Of a DNA stretch of 32,077 nucleotides, positions 29,136 to 32,077 are shown in pieces. This DNA comes from Fragilaria radians (Eukaryota > Bacillariophyta > Fragilariophyceae > Fragilariales > Fragilariaceae): positions 374,320 to 406,396 of the forward strand of contig CAAAJI010000003.1 of NCBI GenBank assembly GCA_900642245.1, in the 5' to 3' direction. A program made the translations under genes and the position numbers. The first letter of the stretch is position 1. Every line of letters begins with the position of its first letter. The notes beneath the pieces are model-generated. The model saw only the letters and a program-made list of their open reading frames with translations, made no database searches and was not told the DNA's origin.

Positions 29136-29694
29136 ATGGGAGGAAAAATCCCTACTTTTGACGGAGAAGCTGTCAATTTCCCCAGTTGGTGGAAGCGATT
29201 TCTCGCGCACACAACCAGGAGTAACTTCAAAGGGATATTAAATAGAAGACAGAGATAAAAACTTACCAAAGGTATGTGAAGAAGAAGATAATTTAATAAA
29301 GCAACAAAAGACAGCAGAAAAATATTTGAATCTTAACCAGTATTTCCTTAGCTTTCTCCACCCACAAAGCCATACAGGACTGAAGGGAAGGCATATTTAG
29401 ATAAAGGAATTAATGAAGAGGTATCTCCATTGGATTCCATTTTAAAAGTCAAAATGTGCCTGCAGTTGTCCATTATAAAAATGAGAAAAGGTATGAATCC
29501 CTCCATTTTATTCACCAGGCTAACATAGTATGAAAAAAGGCTGCATGAGGCATCACAATAAATTGTAAATGCTAAGTCTGTTGTGTATACAGTTAATTTA
29601 TTGGTACAAGGTATATTAGTATTCCCTACACTCTAACGACATGCGTAAAGGAAACTTATGGTGAACTCGACAAAGTCTGAAACTTCAGCAACGT
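29136..29694 (+). pseudogene. Decayed gag of a Ty1/copia-type retrotransposon
   Basis: The plus strand starts with KIPTFDGEAVNFPSWWKRF, the F.G....F..W...F pattern that opens copia gag proteins. After a stop and a frame change follows a helical part (KQQKTAEKYLNLNQYFLSFL). After another change comes a run with IIKMRKGMNPSILFTRL and VNLLVQGILVFPTL, matching the order expected in gag (KMKKGM.P..LF..L, then a ...L...LP... motif). At least two frameshifts and five stop codons interrupt it, so it is dead. I see no zinc knuckle, protease or LTR. Assignment is by pattern only. Confidence 0.62.
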
Positions 29695-29827
29695 AGATTC
29701 GAGTGAGAATGGGCTCTACAAGATCAAGATTCTATACAGGATTGTAGGAAACAATAGAGCACTTGACAATGACGTCGTTCAAGAAAGTCTTCAACGCTCT
29801 GTTCAAGGCGAAAGTTTCCCGCATACA

Positions 29828-30568
29828 TTAAGCAGCCATATTTCCTTGTGACCGCCGGTGCATTGAAGTTAGTGAGCCTCTCAGAGGAATAGCCATTAAT
29901 GCAGTTAAATCTTCCAGACTTTTTAAGTCAAATGCACCTCTTTTCCCATCGGAGCCAACAGACTCTTTGTCCCAATCATGCTTATTGGAAATTCTTACTG
30001 TTTCAATGGATGAGCATGAATCGGCAAAGCTTGACAATTCAATGCTGCTTCGACGAGAAAGCGCTATCATAGGCTCTTTAGGATTTAATCTAGCTTGTCG
30101 ACGCACTGCGAAACTGCGCTCCACTTCGGGCTCTCGTCTTTCAGTTTTGGGTGCGGAAGTTTGTAACGTCATGGTCAATTCGGAAGACAAGAAATTCGCC
30201 AAGTCCATGACGGTGGAGCCATTGTCATCCGGATCTTCTCCTTTAATGCTATCCTCGTGAGTGCAGGCAGATGTCATAACATCAGGAAAGTCTTCAGTAA
30301 GTGTGTTGGCCTGGAACATTGTTGTTCAAATGAGAAGTCCGATCAGGGCTAAGCAGATATGGGTCACGAAAGTGTGTTATTGGTACTTGCTTCTCGTAGG
30401 GATTTTCAGTCCCTTTCCATTCCCTCGAACTGTTACTTCTCTTTCCGATTAATTCATTGGCTGTTAGGCTGAATGTCGAAATCTAAGTAACTACGAATTT
30501 TTTAAATGTCGTTGATGAACACTTATAGTACTTATCTTTTGCGTGGAAAAGATGAAAAACGAAGCCAT
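29828..30568 (-). CDS. Three-exon gene of unknown function, about 197 aa
   Basis: Terminal exon 29828-30310 is a clear open frame, richer in G+C than its surroundings. Two upstream exons fit in phase: 30387-30460 (NELIGKRSNSSREWKGTENP) joined through a 76-nt intron (CAA|GTACCA...gttccag, phase 0), and 30532-30568, starting ATG 30568 (MASFFIFSTQKI), joined through a 70-nt intron (A|GTACTA...cctaacag). A second phase-compatible donor for the first intron lies 8 nt later (GTGTTC), but that spacing changes the frame unless paired differently, so exon 1 is the least certain part. The product is Ser/Arg-rich with phosphorylation-like sites (ALSRRSSIEL, SMHRRSQGN) and a helical LKSLEDLTALMAIPL near the end. 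No family is recognised. The gene is convergent with the gag relic, 130 bp away. Confidence 0.5.
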
Positions 30569-31589
30569 GCCTTGAGGGGGCATAGGTCCTTCATGTTGGG
30601 TTTTACGCATAAATCTGTATGAGAAATAAAATATATCATATTTAGAGATATAAACTCGTAATTAATATTACAATTATAATGTCTTCAAGTGCAGATTAGT
30701 TTCATTGCTCAGCTGAACGGAAAATCTTAGTCGGAATATTTCTATCCCTAACTTGTTAAATTTGCCCATGAAATAATCCAAATCGTTCAGGTTATGAGTC
30801 ACGTGACAACTAGTCAATCACGTTTCCGTTAAAACAAAATCAGGTTTAGGCTTACAGTTATAAGTTCCTTTCAACAGATGAATAAACCCCTTGAAACCCT
30901 GAATAATGATAGCACCTATAATTATCAGACTACTAAAGAACTAGCTTTTCTTGATGTTCATATGCTGGAAAGTTAATTGGATCTATCTGAATTGTTGGCC
31001 ATGCTGTATATCTAATATCTATTCAGTGGATTCTTGCTGGTAGCATTTTAATTCTCTTGTAAGCTTAACACTTCCCGTATCACTTTTCGCTCCTTTATGA
31101 TAATGTATATCGTACTCCATTGGTAGATAAATTCAGCGCTTTTCATTGACTTATTAGAAAAATGGCAAAGTATTTGAAATAAACAACCTTAACTAGGCAT
31201 TGCAATGTCAAAAGGTGCATTTATCTGGCTGTAGTTCTGGAAGAAGTGACGATTTAGAGAAGAAGACAACGTGAAAGGTTCGATTGACAAAGATCAAATT
31301 GAAGCAAATGATGAAGATTTCATTGGCAACGGAAATTTCAGATTCACTGCAAGGGTCAAACAGTGAAAATTCACGGAAAGCTTTATTAAAATCTAGTACC
31401 AACTAATTTTTCAAGTGAGTTGTGAACGACATGATTCTACTTCTGATTCCAGGATATTAACATAAATGGTCAATAGTATTCTCACTGAATCAATACTCAC
31501 TGTCACGTGTTCCTAACTTGATAGATTATTCCAAACCGCTTGCCTACATTCCATTGAGTGTAAGTGGTCCTTCTAAAACCCTTCCTATC
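30569..31589. other. Intergenic region
   Basis: About 1 kb. Short frames near 31208-31402 are open on both strands, which argues against a specific coding call. No repeat or RNA gene seen. The region should hold the promoter of the minus-strand three-exon gene at its left end. Confidence 0.5.
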
Positions 31590-32040
31590 CTGCATCATTG
31601 AATCAAGTCTTCCTTCACTGCATCTTATGTTACCACATGTTTGGCTTCACTACCTGACAACGTGACACCTTTCTGATATTTTGACCTCCAAAAGCTTGTT
31701 ACTCCCAATAAGTAGACAATGAAGTCTATAATGCTAATCCAATTTGCTCTGTCTCCGTAACAATCATTATTTTTATTCATCACAATAACGCAATCTTCTT
31801 CTCGTGCTTTGTCTCTACGTTTAAGGAGCATAACTATGCGACTCTGAAAACGATGCTTACTAGTTGCAATATCAACATTTCCAACACCGGGTCTTTGATG
31901 CTTGATAAAATAGAGCGACATTCCAGTACCTAATCTGTAACTTACTTGCATATTGGCCTCGATACCTTCCATTCCGTTTGCAGCACCCACAACTTAGTAC
32001 TGTGAAGTTCCGGGGCGGTGCTCTACGGTGAGATATAGAA
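31590..32040 (-). pseudogene. Decayed copia retrotransposon pol: end of reverse transcriptase and RNase H
   Basis: Read on the minus strand: RPGTSQY, a stop (near 31991), then YRLGTGMSLYFIKHQRP (the Y.S.VG.L.Y....RPDI segment after copia reverse transcriptase). It continues to NWISIIDFIVYLLGVTSFW and SKYQKGVTLSGSEAKHV, the RNase H signature (WrSk.Q..VtLSssEAEY). After a stop at 31625-31627 the match continues as DAVKED (family: seAvKE). The order is right for one copia pol fragment, with the RT proper beyond the right edge of the window. The conserved Glu of SEAE(Y) is changed to Lys (SEAK), and stops show that it is dead. Orientation is opposite to the gag relic. Confidence 0.75.
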
Positions 32041-32077
32041 AGTAGACACAGATAAAATATAACCTATTTTATTGTTG

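Noticed and set aside
31208..31402. Frames open on both strands with coding-like residues
   Set aside because: At least three frames look equally plausible, so none can be supported; no splice borders that connect to a gene.

Overview
The window looks like nuclear DNA from a small, AT-rich eukaryotic genome, most likely an alga of the stramenopile line and plausibly a diatom. The signs are: uninterrupted open frames of 900-1600 codons; few, short GT..AG introns (54-113 nt here); a mitochondrial electron-transfer flavoprotein oxidoreductase with a transit peptide; a UPF1 helicase; a Sec23-like coat protein; and decayed Ty1/copia-type retroelement pieces. No operons, bacterial signals or CRISPR arrays are visible. 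The species cannot be named from the sequence alone.

Layout, left to right. 0-2.3 kb: mostly non-coding, with weak exon-like traces and a 78-bp tandem duplication. 2.37-3.37 kb (+): a site-2-protease-like (M50) membrane peptidase of 302 aa whose HELGH motif is joined across a 90-nt intron. 3.8-6.5 kb (-): a divergent Sec23-type protein. 7.7-8.7 kb (+): a 327-aa protein of unknown function with a coiled-coil tail. 8.86-9.06 kb (-): a possible small exon. 9.67-12.64 kb (+): UPF1. 12.6-14.9 kb: non-coding DNA with a decayed ~140-160 bp tandem repeat and an 86-bp-period duplication. 14.93-22.49 kb (+): two long open frames that join, in phase, through a 54-nt intron into one disordered Ser/Arg/Lys-rich protein of 2500 aa. 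23.1-24.1 kb (+): a type II membrane protein resembling Golgi glycosyltransferases. 25.56-27.50 kb (+): ETF-ubiquinone oxidoreductase, two exons. 27.5-29.1 kb: non-coding, with a GC-rich hairpin. 29.1-29.7 kb (+): a broken retroelement gag. 29.83-30.57 kb (-): a three-exon gene of unknown function (197 aa). 31.6-32.04 kb (-): a broken copia RNase H region.

The recognisable genes are housekeeping functions of separate pathways (intramembrane proteolysis, COPII-like traffic, nonsense-mediated decay, glycosylation, mitochondrial electron transfer) and do not form a cluster acting together. The most unusual items are the 2500-aa disordered protein, the repeated appearance of two-copy local tandem duplications in the spacers, and the two opposed retroelement relics around a small multi-exon gene. 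I did not find a convincing new multi-gene system.
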